In this document: positions 1 through 6,827 of the stretch, piece by piece | How the letters are laid out: every line of letters begins with the position of its first letter | Position numbering within the stretch: the stretch's first letter is position 1 | Source of the DNA: Phycisphaerae bacterium | GTDB lineage: Bacteria > Planctomycetota > Phycisphaerae > Phycisphaerales > Phycisphaeraceae | Length of the DNA: 28,138 nucleotides | Direction: 5' to 3' | Assembly: GCA_002688155.1 (NCBI GenBank) | Contig: NZCH01000127.1 | Coordinates: 1-28,138, forward strand | Notes under the pieces: generated by a model | Databases searched by the model: none | What the model saw: only the letters and a program-made list of their open reading frames with translations | Told to the model about the DNA's origin: nothing | Translations under genes and position numbers: made by a program

Positions 1-142
1 CAACCTGCAAGGACCACTGGTTGTGCAGGTGCACAATCGCCAAGGTGAGCAACTGGTGCTTTCGGACAAGCGGTTTACCACGCGTGTGCCGCTGGTCGAG
101 ATCGCCGCGCCCGCACCGGTTGTCGAAGCGATGTCGGCGTAG
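1..142 (+). CDS. fliW: Flagellar assembly factor FliW, C-terminal fragment
   Basis: The window opens inside this gene; codons run from base 2 to a TAG at 140-142, giving the last 46 residues. The fragment starts NLQGPLVVQVHNRQGEQLVL and continues with an S-D-K-R-F-T-T-R-V-P-L stretch. This matches the end of FliW proteins, where a conserved 'NLxxPlvin...r.gxQvvL.d..y.tr.pL' region precedes the C-terminus. FliW is a cytoplasmic protein that binds flagellin and, when free, binds CsrA and relieves its repression of flagellin translation. The following gene is csrA and the next locus is a flagellin remnant, which is the classical fliW-csrA-flagellin order. A short Ala/Pro-rich tail follows the conserved end. 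The N-terminal part lies outside the window, so completeness cannot be judged. Confidence 0.8.
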   Translation, partial: NLQGPLVVQVHNRQGEQLVLSDKRFTTRVPLVEIAAPAPVVEAMSA

Positions 143-241
143 TCGGCGATGGATGCAATCCGCCGCGGTCGGCGGCCCCACTACCGGACCGTATTGAAAA
201 GTTGGACCGCGTCACCGTCGCTGCGAACCAGCGGCGATTTG

Positions 242-326
242 GGATGGAAACAGTTTCGCATCACAGGATCGGCGCAAGGACGCGCCGGATCGAATCGTAT
301 GGCCCCAAGGAAGGAGCTTCTGATAA
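242..326 (+). promoter_or_regulatory. GGA-rich leader of csrA with its ribosome binding site
   Basis: The 184 bases between fliW and csrA contain no gene. The last 85 bases carry seven GGA triplets, at 242, 246, 266, 278, 287, 309 and 313. The last two form AAGGAAGGAG, the Shine-Dalgarno sequence of csrA, about 11 bases before the ATG. GGA is the core of CsrA binding sites, so the leader could support CsrA autoregulation. That role is inferred; the GGA density is seen directly. Confidence 0.45.
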
Positions 327-605
327 ATGCTGGTGCTCTCCCGTCAGCGCGACGAAACGATCATGATCGGCGATAACGTGGAAATCACCGTCGTCGATAT
401 ACGAGGCGACAAGGTCCGGCTCGGCATCACGGCTCCGCGCGAGGTGCCGGTGCACCGCAAAGAAGTATATGACGCGATCAAGCACGAGAACGCCGACGCC
501 AGCCAGGTCCAGATTGATGATCTGAGCGTCATGAATAACAAGGTTAAACATCTTCGTAGACCAGGCGATGAGGGCGCCCTAGGACGACGCGATGACCCCG
601 CATAA
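327..605 (+). CDS. csrA: Carbon storage regulator / translational repressor CsrA
   Basis: This is a 92-residue protein beginning MLVLSRQRDETIMIGD, followed by I-T-V-V-D-I-R-G-D-K-V-R-L-G-I and then VPVHRKEVYDAI, which covers the whole CsrA fold. The RNA-binding residues Leu4 and Arg6 in strand 1 and the V-H-R (Arg44) of strand 5 are present. CsrA dimers bind GGA motifs in mRNA leaders and block ribosome loading; in Gram-positive bacteria and many flagellated phyla the main target is flagellin mRNA and the antagonist is FliW. The start is clear, with AAGGAAGGAG just upstream. Family members usually have 60-75 residues. Here about 25 extra, Arg/Asp-rich residues follow the core, and their role is unknown. 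The neighbours fliW (upstream) and a flagellin remnant (downstream) support the flagellar role. Confidence 0.95.
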   Translation: MLVLSRQRDETIMIGDNVEITVVDIRGDKVRLGITAPREVPVHRKEVYDAIKHENADASQVQIDDLSVMNNKVKHLRRPGDEGALGRRDDPA

Positions 606-704
606 GCTCCACCGACCGTTTTGGCGCCTTGCAGGCATCGCGATGGGTTGAATAAACCACGCTGCGCCGGTGGCCAACACCTTTGCCTGCTGGCCAGGCG
701 GCAC

Positions 705-732
705 ACACGACAATCAAGGAAGATTGTCGTGT
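705..732 (+). promoter_or_regulatory. SD-presenting hairpin with CsrA-type GGA loop in the flagellin leader
   Basis: Bases 705-715 and 722-732 are perfectly complementary over 11 base pairs and enclose the six-base loop AAGGAA at 716-721. The loop is a Shine-Dalgarno sequence placed 8 bases before the GTG start of the flagellin remnant at 729, and that GTG lies inside the 3' arm. A second CAAGGA follows at 733-738. A GGA in a hairpin loop over the ribosome binding site is the known architecture of a CsrA repression site. The structure is seen directly; CsrA binding is inferred. Confidence 0.6.
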
Positions 733-1055
733 CAAGGACTTACACAAACGTTTCAGCACTGGTTGCGCAGCACAGGCTCCAACAGTCTTGTCGCAGGCCG
801 GTACCCCAAAGCTGCTGACATCATTGAGGTGGTCATTGAGCCGGTTTCAGTCCTTCGCGGCCGGCTGGGTGCCTTCGAGCGCAACACACTGCAGACGACG
901 ATCCGAAGTTGGCAGATCGCGCTGGAAAACCTGACGGCGTCTTAGAGCACCATCTGCGATACAGATTTCTCCACCGAGATTTCGCGGTTATCCCGCGCCC
1001 AGTTTCTGGTCAACGCCCGCATTTCCACGCTCGCGATGCACAACGCTGCGCTCTA
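729..1055 (+). pseudogene. Flagellin remnant (N-terminus fused to C-terminal domain, inactivated)
   Basis: The frame beginning GTG at 729 reads S-R-T-Y-T-N-V-S-A-L-V-A-Q-H-R-L-Q, the signature N-terminus of flagellins (typically SRINTNVSxLxAQxxL). After about 20 codons the match stops. From about 775 a different frame reads S-N-S-L-V-A-G, then VSVLRGRLGAFERNTLQTTI and ALENLTAS, the flagellin C-terminal D0/D1 helix. At 943-945 a TAG replaces the Glu codon expected after LTAS (GAG to TAG). Homology continues past it as S-T-I-C-D-T-D-F and S-R-A-Q-F-L-V-N-A to about 1055. The central part (some 150 or more residues in a normal flagellin) is missing. Internal deletion, frame change and nonsense mutation together make a functional filament subunit impossible. 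The locus lies directly after csrA, as intact flagellin genes often do. The region 606-728 holds only its leader. Confidence 0.85.
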
Positions 1056-1088
1056 TAATCGTTGCCGACACGACACGGAGGGCTCTCG

Positions 1089-3191
1089 TTGGCAACCGGC
1101 ACAGCAACCCAGCAAATTAAAGTAAGCGATGCGCTGCGTGTCGCGCTCGATCATTTCAACAACGGCAAGCTCGACCAGGCGTACCGGTTGTGTTCGCAAC
1201 TGCTCACGCAGCGACCGAAACACGCCGGAGGCACGCACCTGATGGGTATGATCGAGCATAAGGCCGGCCAACTCGAGCGGGCAGTTCAGCGGTTGCGCCA
1301 TTCGATTCAACTGTACGACAAGAAACCGGAATGGTTTTTTCACCTGGGCATGGCGCTACGTGATTCGGGTCAGCCCGCCGAAGCGGCCAAGGCGTTTCGG
1401 CGATGCATCGCGCTGGCGCCTCGTTTCGCCCATGCGTACTACCACCTGGGTGTGCAGCTGTTTGCCGCCGGACAGTTTCTTCCGGCGATCAAGGCGCTCA
1501 AGAAAACACTTGTGCTTCAGCCTGAACATGCCGAGGCAATGGCGTCACTGGGCGGCGCGCTGACCAAGGCCGGCCAGCACGAGCAGGCGATCACGTTGCT
1601 CAAGGAAGCCGCGCGGCGCATGCCTAAATCGTACAACACACATTTCTGGCTCGGCAACGCGCAGTGGCGCGCCAAGCACCTTGAAGATGCGGCGATCAGT
1701 TACGCGGCCGCCATGAAACTCGACGATTCGGTTGCCGAGTTGCACCACAATCTGGGCGTCGTGCGGCGCGAGCAGGGCTACCTCGCTAACGCCGTCACGA
1801 GCCTGAAAAAGGCAGCGAAGCTCAAACCTGATTACGTCAACGCGCACCGCAGCATTGCGGTCGTGTGGAAGGAGCTGGGCGCGCTGGATCGTGCGCTGGA
1901 CAGCTTCGAGCGGGCGCAGCAACTGCATCCGGACGACCCGGACACGATCGCCGCGATTGCCGGAACGTGGATTTTGCGCGGTGAGTATCAGCGCGCCTGG
2001 GATATGCTCACGCCGCTGGTGGACCGTAACCCACCCAACGTGAACGTGAACGTTGCCTACGCCGGCCTGTCCAGGCGGTTTCGGCGCCGTGCCGACGCGA
2101 TTCACAGGCTTGAGCACCTGCTTGAATCCGGCATTTATCGCTCGAACACCGACGCTCTGATACACATCCACTTTTCTCTGGCCAACCTGCTCGACGATGC
2201 GAAGCGCTTCGACGACGCGTTTGTGCAGTATGTGAAGGCGAACGACTTGAAAAAGGTCGCGCGAACGTATGATCATGCGCAATTCGAAACCATCTTCGGG
2301 GCCAACAAGCAAGTGTTCAGTGAGCGGGGGCTCGCAAACCTGGCACGTGCCGACAACGATTCGCAGCGCCCGGTTTTTATTGTCGGCATGCCGCGATCGG
2401 GAACCAGCCTGGTCGAGCAGATGCTTTCATCGCACCCGCGCGTGTTTGGCGCCGGAGAACTTGGACACATCACGACGTTCGCGACGGCGATAGCGAACCG
2501 CAGGAACACCGACGAACGATACCCGCACGTTGCGACGCAGCTGACGACGACGGTCCTCAACCAGCTGGCCGACAAATACTTCGGCGACCTGGATGCCCGC
2601 GCACCCGAAAGTGCCACCCGCGTCACCGACAAGATGCCGACGAATTTTCTTTACCTGGGGATGGTGGCGATGCTCTTTCCCAAGGCGCGCATCATCCACT
2701 GCGTTCGTGACCCGCCGGACACTTGCCTGTCGTGCTACTTCCAGAATTTCACCGGCCGGCATGAGTACGCTTACGACCCCGCGACGCTGGGTCAGTTCTA
2801 TGGCCTCTACGAACGATACCTGGAACACTGGCAACAAACGCTGCCAAACCCGTTCCTTACCGTTAAGTATGAAGATCTTGTTGCCGATCCTGAGGAGAAC
2901 GCGCGCCGGCTCGTGCGATTCTGCGGCCTCAGATGGAGCAAGAAATGCCTCGCATTCCACGAAACGCAGCGCGACGTGATCACCTCCAGCGCCGACCAGG
3001 TTCGCCGGCCGATTTACAAGACGTCCATCAAGCGCCACAGGAAATACGAGAAGCATGTGGCCCCGTTTCGCGCCGCACTGGGACTTGAAGAGGCGCCCAA
3101 ACCCGCGGCGCAAGGACGCACCAGAAAGAAAAAGTCGACCACGGTGTTGGGCACACGCAAGAGAAAGGCGACACGAAAGAAGAGCGACTGA
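1089..3191 (+). CDS. TPR-repeat sulfotransferase
   Basis: The preferred start is TTG at 1089, because GGAGGG at 1077-1082 lies 6 bases upstream; an in-frame TTG at 1062 has no such site. This gives about 700 residues. Roughly residues 10-345 are a row of tetratricopeptide repeats with the usual W/Y-x2-L-G and A-x3-A/Y-x2-A-L spacing. Residues ~425-660 form a PAPS-dependent sulfotransferase domain. Its 5'-phosphosulfate loop is G-M-P-R-S-G-T-S at 433-440, and the 3'-phosphate region is H-C-V-R-D-P-P-D-T near 537-545. The last ~30 residues are strongly Lys/Arg-rich. The family transfers sulfate from PAPS to protein tyrosines or glycans, and the TPR part probably recruits the acceptor. No signal peptide is evident, so it is probably cytoplasmic. 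The gene follows a flagellin remnant by about 30 bases, so a link to flagellin modification is possible but unproven. Confidence 0.85.
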   Translation: MATGTATQQIKVSDALRVALDHFNNGKLDQAYRLCSQLLTQRPKHAGGTHLMGMIEHKAGQLERAVQRLRHSIQLYDKKPEWFFHLGMALRDSGQPAEAAKAFRRCIALAPRFAHAYYHLGVQLFAAGQFLPAIKALKKTLVLQPEHAEAMASLGGALTKAGQHEQAITLLKEAARRMPKSYNTHFWLGNAQWRAKHLEDAAISYAAAMKLDDSVAELHHNLGVVRREQGYLANAVTSLKKAAKLKPDYVNAHRSIAVVWKELGALDRALDSFERAQQLHPDDPDTIAAIAGTWILRGEYQRAWDMLTPLVDRNPPNVNVNVAYAGLSRRFRRRADAIHRLEHLLESGIYRSNTDALIHIHFSLANLLDDAKRFDDAFVQYVKANDLKKVARTYDHAQFETIFGANKQVFSERGLANLARADNDSQRPVFIVGMPRSGTSLVEQMLSSHPRVFGAGELGHITTFATAIANRRNTDERYPHVATQLTTTVLNQLADKYFGDLDARAPESATRVTDKMPTNFLYLGMVAMLFPKARIIHCVRDPPDTCLSCYFQNFTGRHEYAYDPATLGQFYGLYERYLEHWQQTLPNPFLTVKYEDLVADPEENARRLVRFCGLRWSKKCLAFHETQRDVITSSADQVRRPIYKTSIKRHRKYEKHVAPFRAALGLEEAPKPAAQGRTRKKKSTTVLGTRKRKATRKKSD

Positions 3192-3227
3192 CTCGGATGA
3201 CTTTCTCGTGTCAAATAGCGCCGACGA

Positions 3228-3947
3228 TTGAATCTGCAAACACTTAACCGCCGCATCGGTCACTGTGACAAATGCCCGCGCTTGCGCAAGCATTGTGCCA
3301 GGATGGCCGTCGAAAAACGTGCCGCGTTTCTTAACGACCATTATCACGGCAAACCCGTGGGCAACTTCGGCGATCCAGATGCACGCCTGCTCATCGTCGG
3401 GCTCGCGCCCGCGGCGCATGGCGCCAACCGTACAGGCAGAATGTTCACCGGCGACCGGTCGGGCGACTTTCTTTTCCGCGCCATGCACGAGGCGGGATTT
3501 GCCAGCCAACCCGACGCGGTTCACGCGCGCGACGGTCTGAAACTGACCGGGGCGATGATCACCGCCGCATGCCACTGCGCACCACCGGCCAACAAACCCA
3601 CACGCGAAGAACTGCAAAACTGCGAGCCATGGCTCGACGCCACGTTCGACCTGCTGCCGGACCTGCGCGTGGTGGTCTGTCTGGGCAAGATTGGAATGGA
3701 TGCCCTGCTGCGTTTCTGCAAGCGCCGCGGCTGGATCACCAAACTCGCCCCGTACAAGTTTGCCCACGCTGCCGAGTATCACATCAGCCCGCTTGTGGAT
3801 TCGCAAAAGCCGCCGCTGACCGTGTTGTGCTCATATCATCCCAGCCAGCAGAACACGTTCACCGGAAAACTCACGGCCCCAATGCTGCACGACGTGTTCG
3901 AACGCGCGCATCAACTGACGTGCACAGATGGTGTGGTCGCCGTGTGA
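3228..3947 (+). CDS. Uracil-DNA glycosylase, family 5 (UDGb-like)
   Basis: This is a 239-residue protein. The motif GLAPAAHGANRTGRMFTGD near residues 57-76 is diagnostic of UDGb-type glycosylases, which lack the polar water-activating residue of family 4 at this position. The C-terminal motif H-P-S-Q-Q-N-T near residue 203 is the DNA-minor-groove loop. Cysteines for a [4Fe-4S] cluster are visible: C13-x2-C16 near the N-terminus, and others in A-C-H-C-A-P-P and in N-C-E-P-W. The enzyme excises uracil, and in this family also other deaminated bases, from DNA in base excision repair. The start is TTG at 3228: an in-frame stop lies at 3216-3218, and the next ATG (3303) would remove the first cluster cysteines. 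No clear ribosome binding site is seen. The gene lies 36 bases after the sulfotransferase, perhaps co-transcribed by chance. Confidence 0.85.
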   Translation: MNLQTLNRRIGHCDKCPRLRKHCARMAVEKRAAFLNDHYHGKPVGNFGDPDARLLIVGLAPAAHGANRTGRMFTGDRSGDFLFRAMHEAGFASQPDAVHARDGLKLTGAMITAACHCAPPANKPTREELQNCEPWLDATFDLLPDLRVVVCLGKIGMDALLRFCKRRGWITKLAPYKFAHAAEYHISPLVDSQKPPLTVLCSYHPSQQNTFTGKLTAPMLHDVFERAHQLTCTDGVVAV

Positions 3948-3949
3948 GG

Positions 3950-4333
3950 CTATGGCCGATAGGTCGCGGTGCAACCCGGCGCTTCGCCCACTTCGACGCT
4001 GACGAGCCGCACTTTATTTGCGAGGTGTTTGGCGACTTCGGTGCCAATCCACCACGCAACGCGTTCGGCGGTGGGGTTGACGGCCAATCCGCCGGCTCCG
4101 TCGCAAAACGGCGTGATCGCATTGAGGTTATTGTTGTCGGCGCGGGTGATCAGGGCGTTGAGCTGGTTTTCGAGGTCGTGGAAGTCGGTGACGACTTCGA
4201 TTTCGTCCAACTCGTCGCGCCCGACGGTTACGCGCACGGACCAGTTGTGCCCGTGAACAGGCTCGAGTGAACCGTCGTACAGACGGATCGCGTGCGCGGC
4301 GCTGAATTGGCGTTCGATCGTGATTTCAAACAT
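3950..4333 (-). CDS. 6-pyruvoyl/6-carboxy-tetrahydropterin synthase-like protein with active-site Glu (PTPS-III-like)
   Basis: This 127-residue protein is of normal length for the QueD/PTPS family. The three zinc ligands are His14 (F-S-A-A-H), His27 and His29 (H-G-H). The catalytic cysteine that should stand four residues before HGH is replaced: the sequence is S-L-E-P-V-H-G-H, so Glu24 gives an E-x-x-HGH motif. The catalytic His of the usual L-D-H motif is also changed (A-D-N-N-N-L-N). The substrate-anchoring Glu near the end is kept (G-E-A-P-G-C). PTPS paralogs with an active-site Glu (PTPS-III) are known, including in Planctomycetes, to form 6-hydroxymethyl-dihydropterin and bypass FolB in folate synthesis. 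That role is more likely here than queuosine synthesis. The gene diverges from the HscA-like gene with only 24 bases between starts, and its stop is 2 bases from the convergent glycosylase gene. Confidence 0.8.
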   Translation of the reverse strand: MFEITIERQFSAAHAIRLYDGSLEPVHGHNWSVRVTVGRDELDEIEVVTDFHDLENQLNALITRADNNNLNAITPFCDGAGGLAVNPTAERVAWWIGTEVAKHLANKVRLVSVEVGEAPGCTATYRP

Positions 4334-4357
4334 GACTCATTGTTACACTTTCGCGTG

Positions 4358-6391
4358 ATGTCGACAAAGAATCAAGACGACCCCATCGTGGGCATCGACC
4401 TGGGCACCACCAACTCGCTCATAGCGTACTGCGACGAGTCGGGCCCGAGGATTCTGGTAGATGATACGGGTGAGCGGCTGTTGCCAAGCGTCGTGCGTCT
4501 GGGCGCTGACGGCGCTGTCGCGGTGGGGCGTGAGGCGCGTGATCATGCCGTCGAGTTTCCGCACCAGACGGTGCACAGCGTCAAGCGGCTGATGGGGCGG
4601 GGCAGTGTGGATGTCGCCGACGAGTTGGCGCTGCTCCCTTATGAGGTGGTCGAAGGTGATCATCAAACGGCGCGGGTGCACGTCGCAGGGCGCGTCTGGT
4701 CGCCGCCGGAAATCAGCGCAATATACCTGCGTACGTTGCGCGATCGCGCCGAGCATGTGCTTGGACTGCCGGTGCGACGCGCGGTCGTGACCGTGCCCGC
4801 TTATTTCGATGACGCGCAGCGTCAAGCCACGCGCGATGCCGGCCGAATCGCCGGTCTCCAGGTCGTTCGCATCGTTAACGAGCCGACCGCCGCGGCACTG
4901 GCGTATGGAATTGGGGCCAGGGGCCCGGGACCTGGGGCCGGGGAAGTCCAGTTGGGCGATGATTCGCGCGATGGCGCGCGTGGTGGCGTTGTGAGTCTAA
5001 ATACAAAGTTCCGGCCCGAGGCGTGTACCCACAGCGCGGATGACGATGATCAACGCCGTTCCGATCCTACCAGCCCCCAGCCCTCGACCCCGAGCCCCTG
5101 CTCAACCATCGCCGTCTTCGATCTCGGTGGCGGCACGTTTGACATTTCCATTCTGCGATTGCAGGTGGCGGCCGGCGGTGGCGGCGTCAGCCAGGTGCTG
5201 GCGACCAGTGGCGATACGCATCTGGGGGGAGACGATGTCGATCAGATGATTGTGCAACTTGTGTTTGACGAAATCCACGAGCAGTTTGGCCGATCGCTCG
5301 ATTTCCCCGCCAGTACGCGCCAGGCGGTGCGCCAGTTCGCCGAGGCGACGAAGATTCGCCTGTCGCAGGCCGATTCGGGGAACATTCAGGTCGATCTGGG
5401 CGACGGTCGCGTGTACGAGCGCACGCTTACGTGCGATGAATTTGATCGCATGATCACGCCTTGGGTCGATCGCGCGATGTCATGTTGCGAGCAGGCGTTG
5501 CGCGCGGCCGGCGTGGAGGTCGTTGAACGCGTTGTCATGGTTGGCGGGTCGACCCGTATTCCGCTGGTCCGCCGGCGAGTGGCGGAGTTGTTCAATGTTG
5601 AACCATATACCGCGCTCAACCCCGACGAGGTCGTCGCGCTGGGTGCTGCCGTGCAGGCGTCGATTCTCGCTGGGGTGAACCGTGACATGTTACTGCTGGA
5701 CGTGATCCCACTGTCGCTTGGCATCGAGACGATGGGCGGGGCTGTCGCGAAGTTGATCACCGCGAATACAACCATCCCCGCCCGGGCTACGGAGATGTTC
5801 ACCACCTACGCGGAAGGACAGACGAACGTGAAGATTCACGTGCTCCAGGGCGAGCGCGAGTTGGTCAAGGACTGCCGTTCGCTTGGCGAGTTTGACTTGC
5901 ACGGCATCCCGCCGATGCCGGCCGGGCTGCCCAAAATCGATGTGACCTTTCTGATCGATGCCAACGGTGTGTTGAACGTCTCGGCGGTCGAGCGGCGCAG
6001 CGAGAAGGCGGCGTCTATTCAGATCGTGCCCAATCACGGGCTGACGAGGCAGGAGGTCGACCAGATCACCGCCGCCAGCATCGAGCACGCGCGCGAGGAT
6101 ATGACCGCCCACCGCCTGATCGACCTGCGCAATCAGGCCCGGCTGGACATGCGTGCGATTGAGCGACAGCTGGCCAAGGTTGGCAGTGACGTGGATGACG
6201 CGTACCGCCAGCAGATCAAGGTGAAACTCGCGGCCGTGGGGGCATTTGCGGGTGCGGACCAGCCTGACGCCGACGCATTCTCGGTGGCTTTAACGGACCT
6301 GGACCACTCGACAGTGCGCTTGGCGGAAATGGCGATCACCAGGACCCTTCAGGAAGATAAGGCCGGTGCGGCCGGCGAGCCGCCGTCCTGA
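4358..6391 (+). CDS. Hsp70-family chaperone, HscA-like, with in-frame insertion
   Basis: The start is ATG at 4358, giving 677 residues; upstream in-frame starts would overlap the divergent gene. The ATPase domain has I-D-L-G-T-T-N-S (residues ~13-20), N-E-P-T-A-A-A-L-A-Y-G (~175-185), V-F-D-L-G-G-G-T-F-D (~253-262) and a V-G-G-S-T-R-I-P motif. The substrate-binding part reads L-L-D-V-I-P-L-S-L-G-I-E-T-M-G-G and Q-G-E-R-E-L-V-K-D-C-R-S-L. The C-R-S-L and G-I-P-P-M-P-A-G wording resembles HscA, the chaperone for iron-sulfur cluster transfer from IscU, more than DnaK. The acidic DnaK tail is absent. No hscB, iscU or fdx gene is adjacent, so the client is uncertain. Between A-Y-G and the V-F-D-L strand, where Hsp70s normally have a short loop, about 63 low-complexity residues are inserted (residues ~185-249). 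Without the insert the length would be close to HscA's usual ~615. Confidence 0.85.
   Translation: MSTKNQDDPIVGIDLGTTNSLIAYCDESGPRILVDDTGERLLPSVVRLGADGAVAVGREARDHAVEFPHQTVHSVKRLMGRGSVDVADELALLPYEVVEGDHQTARVHVAGRVWSPPEISAIYLRTLRDRAEHVLGLPVRRAVVTVPAYFDDAQRQATRDAGRIAGLQVVRIVNEPTAAALAYGIGARGPGPGAGEVQLGDDSRDGARGGVVSLNTKFRPEACTHSADDDDQRRSDPTSPQPSTPSPCSTIAVFDLGGGTFDISILRLQVAAGGGGVSQVLATSGDTHLGGDDVDQMIVQLVFDEIHEQFGRSLDFPASTRQAVRQFAEATKIRLSQADSGNIQVDLGDGRVYERTLTCDEFDRMITPWVDRAMSCCEQALRAAGVEVVERVVMVGGSTRIPLVRRRVAELFNVEPYTALNPDEVVALGAAVQASILAGVNRDMLLLDVIPLSLGIETMGGAVAKLITANTTIPARATEMFTTYAEGQTNVKIHVLQGERELVKDCRSLGEFDLHGIPPMPAGLPKIDVTFLIDANGVLNVSAVERRSEKAASIQIVPNHGLTRQEVDQITAASIEHAREDMTAHRLIDLRNQARLDMRAIERQLAKVGSDVDDAYRQQIKVKLAAVGAFAGADQPDADAFSVALTDLDHSTVRLAEMAITRTLQEDKAGAAGEPPS
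4912..5103. repeat. MITE-like insertion with G-rich terminal inverted repeats inside the chaperone gene
   Basis: The left arm (about 4913-4943) has four-G runs separated by short CC/CCC spacers. The right arm (about 5072-5103) is C-rich on the + strand, and its reverse complement aligns with the left arm (CAGGGGCYCGGG core, then a G-run). The roughly 190 bases between and including the arms code for Pro/Asp/Gly-rich, low-complexity residues unlike Hsp70. The length is a multiple of three with no stop, so the host frame survives. No target-site duplication is evident. Whether this is a mobile miniature element or an expanded loop is inferred. Confidence 0.5.
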
Positions 6392-6827
6392 TGTGGCACA
6401 AATCCGACGCTCAAACCCAGCGCGGCCGACGCCGGTCGCTGTGCGTTCGGTACCAGCGATACAGCCGGCGCTCTACAACCGGTTCTGTCGCGCCCAGTGC
6501 CCCCGTTTCACGCCGTACAGGCGATTGACATGTTACGTTCCTGGCGATGGGTGCCCGCAGCATATTGTTTAAAGTGTGCAATATCAAATACTTATAACAT
6601 GGATAGTGCCACAGAACAGCGCTGATGTTGCACCGAGACCGCACGCCCGCACGACCTGTGCGACCGGACCGGACGATTATACATCGGGGAGTATAATTTA
6701 AGTCTTTTTGTGAAAGCAGGTTATGAAATATACGCCGTGTGTGGCATGACTGCCCCGTCGTGTCGGCGCGGGTCTTGTGGTAGCTTTTGCAGTCTTCGCT
6801 GACACGGTGCAAAGGGGAGAAAACGAA
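6392..6827 (+). promoter_or_regulatory. AT-rich intergenic region with candidate promoters
   Basis: There is no convincing gene in these 436 bases. Bases ~6550-6730 are clearly AT-richer than the surroundings. TATAAT at 6692-6697 is a perfect -10 hexamer with no good -35 element at the usual distance. A second possibility is TTGTTT at 6565-6570 with ATACTT 17 bases later. Either could drive the coiled-coil gene that starts at 6828. A 45-codon open frame beginning in TGATG overlap with the chaperone stop (6391-6528) was not accepted as a gene. Confidence 0.35.

Noticed and set aside
2427..3806. Long minus-strand open frame (459 codons) across the sulfotransferase and glycosylase genes
   Set aside because: It is antisense to two genes with clear motifs and has no domain of its own; long antisense frames are common in high-GC DNA.
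4292..4357. Upstream extension of the chaperone to an ATG at 4292
   Set aside because: It would overlap the divergent PTPS-like gene, and the normal Hsp70 N-terminus begins shortly after the ATG at 4358.
6391..6528. 45-codon open frame whose ATG overlaps the HscA-like stop (TGATG)
   Set aside because: Arg/Ser-rich composition, no recognisable motif and no independent ribosome binding site; the overlap alone is weak evidence.
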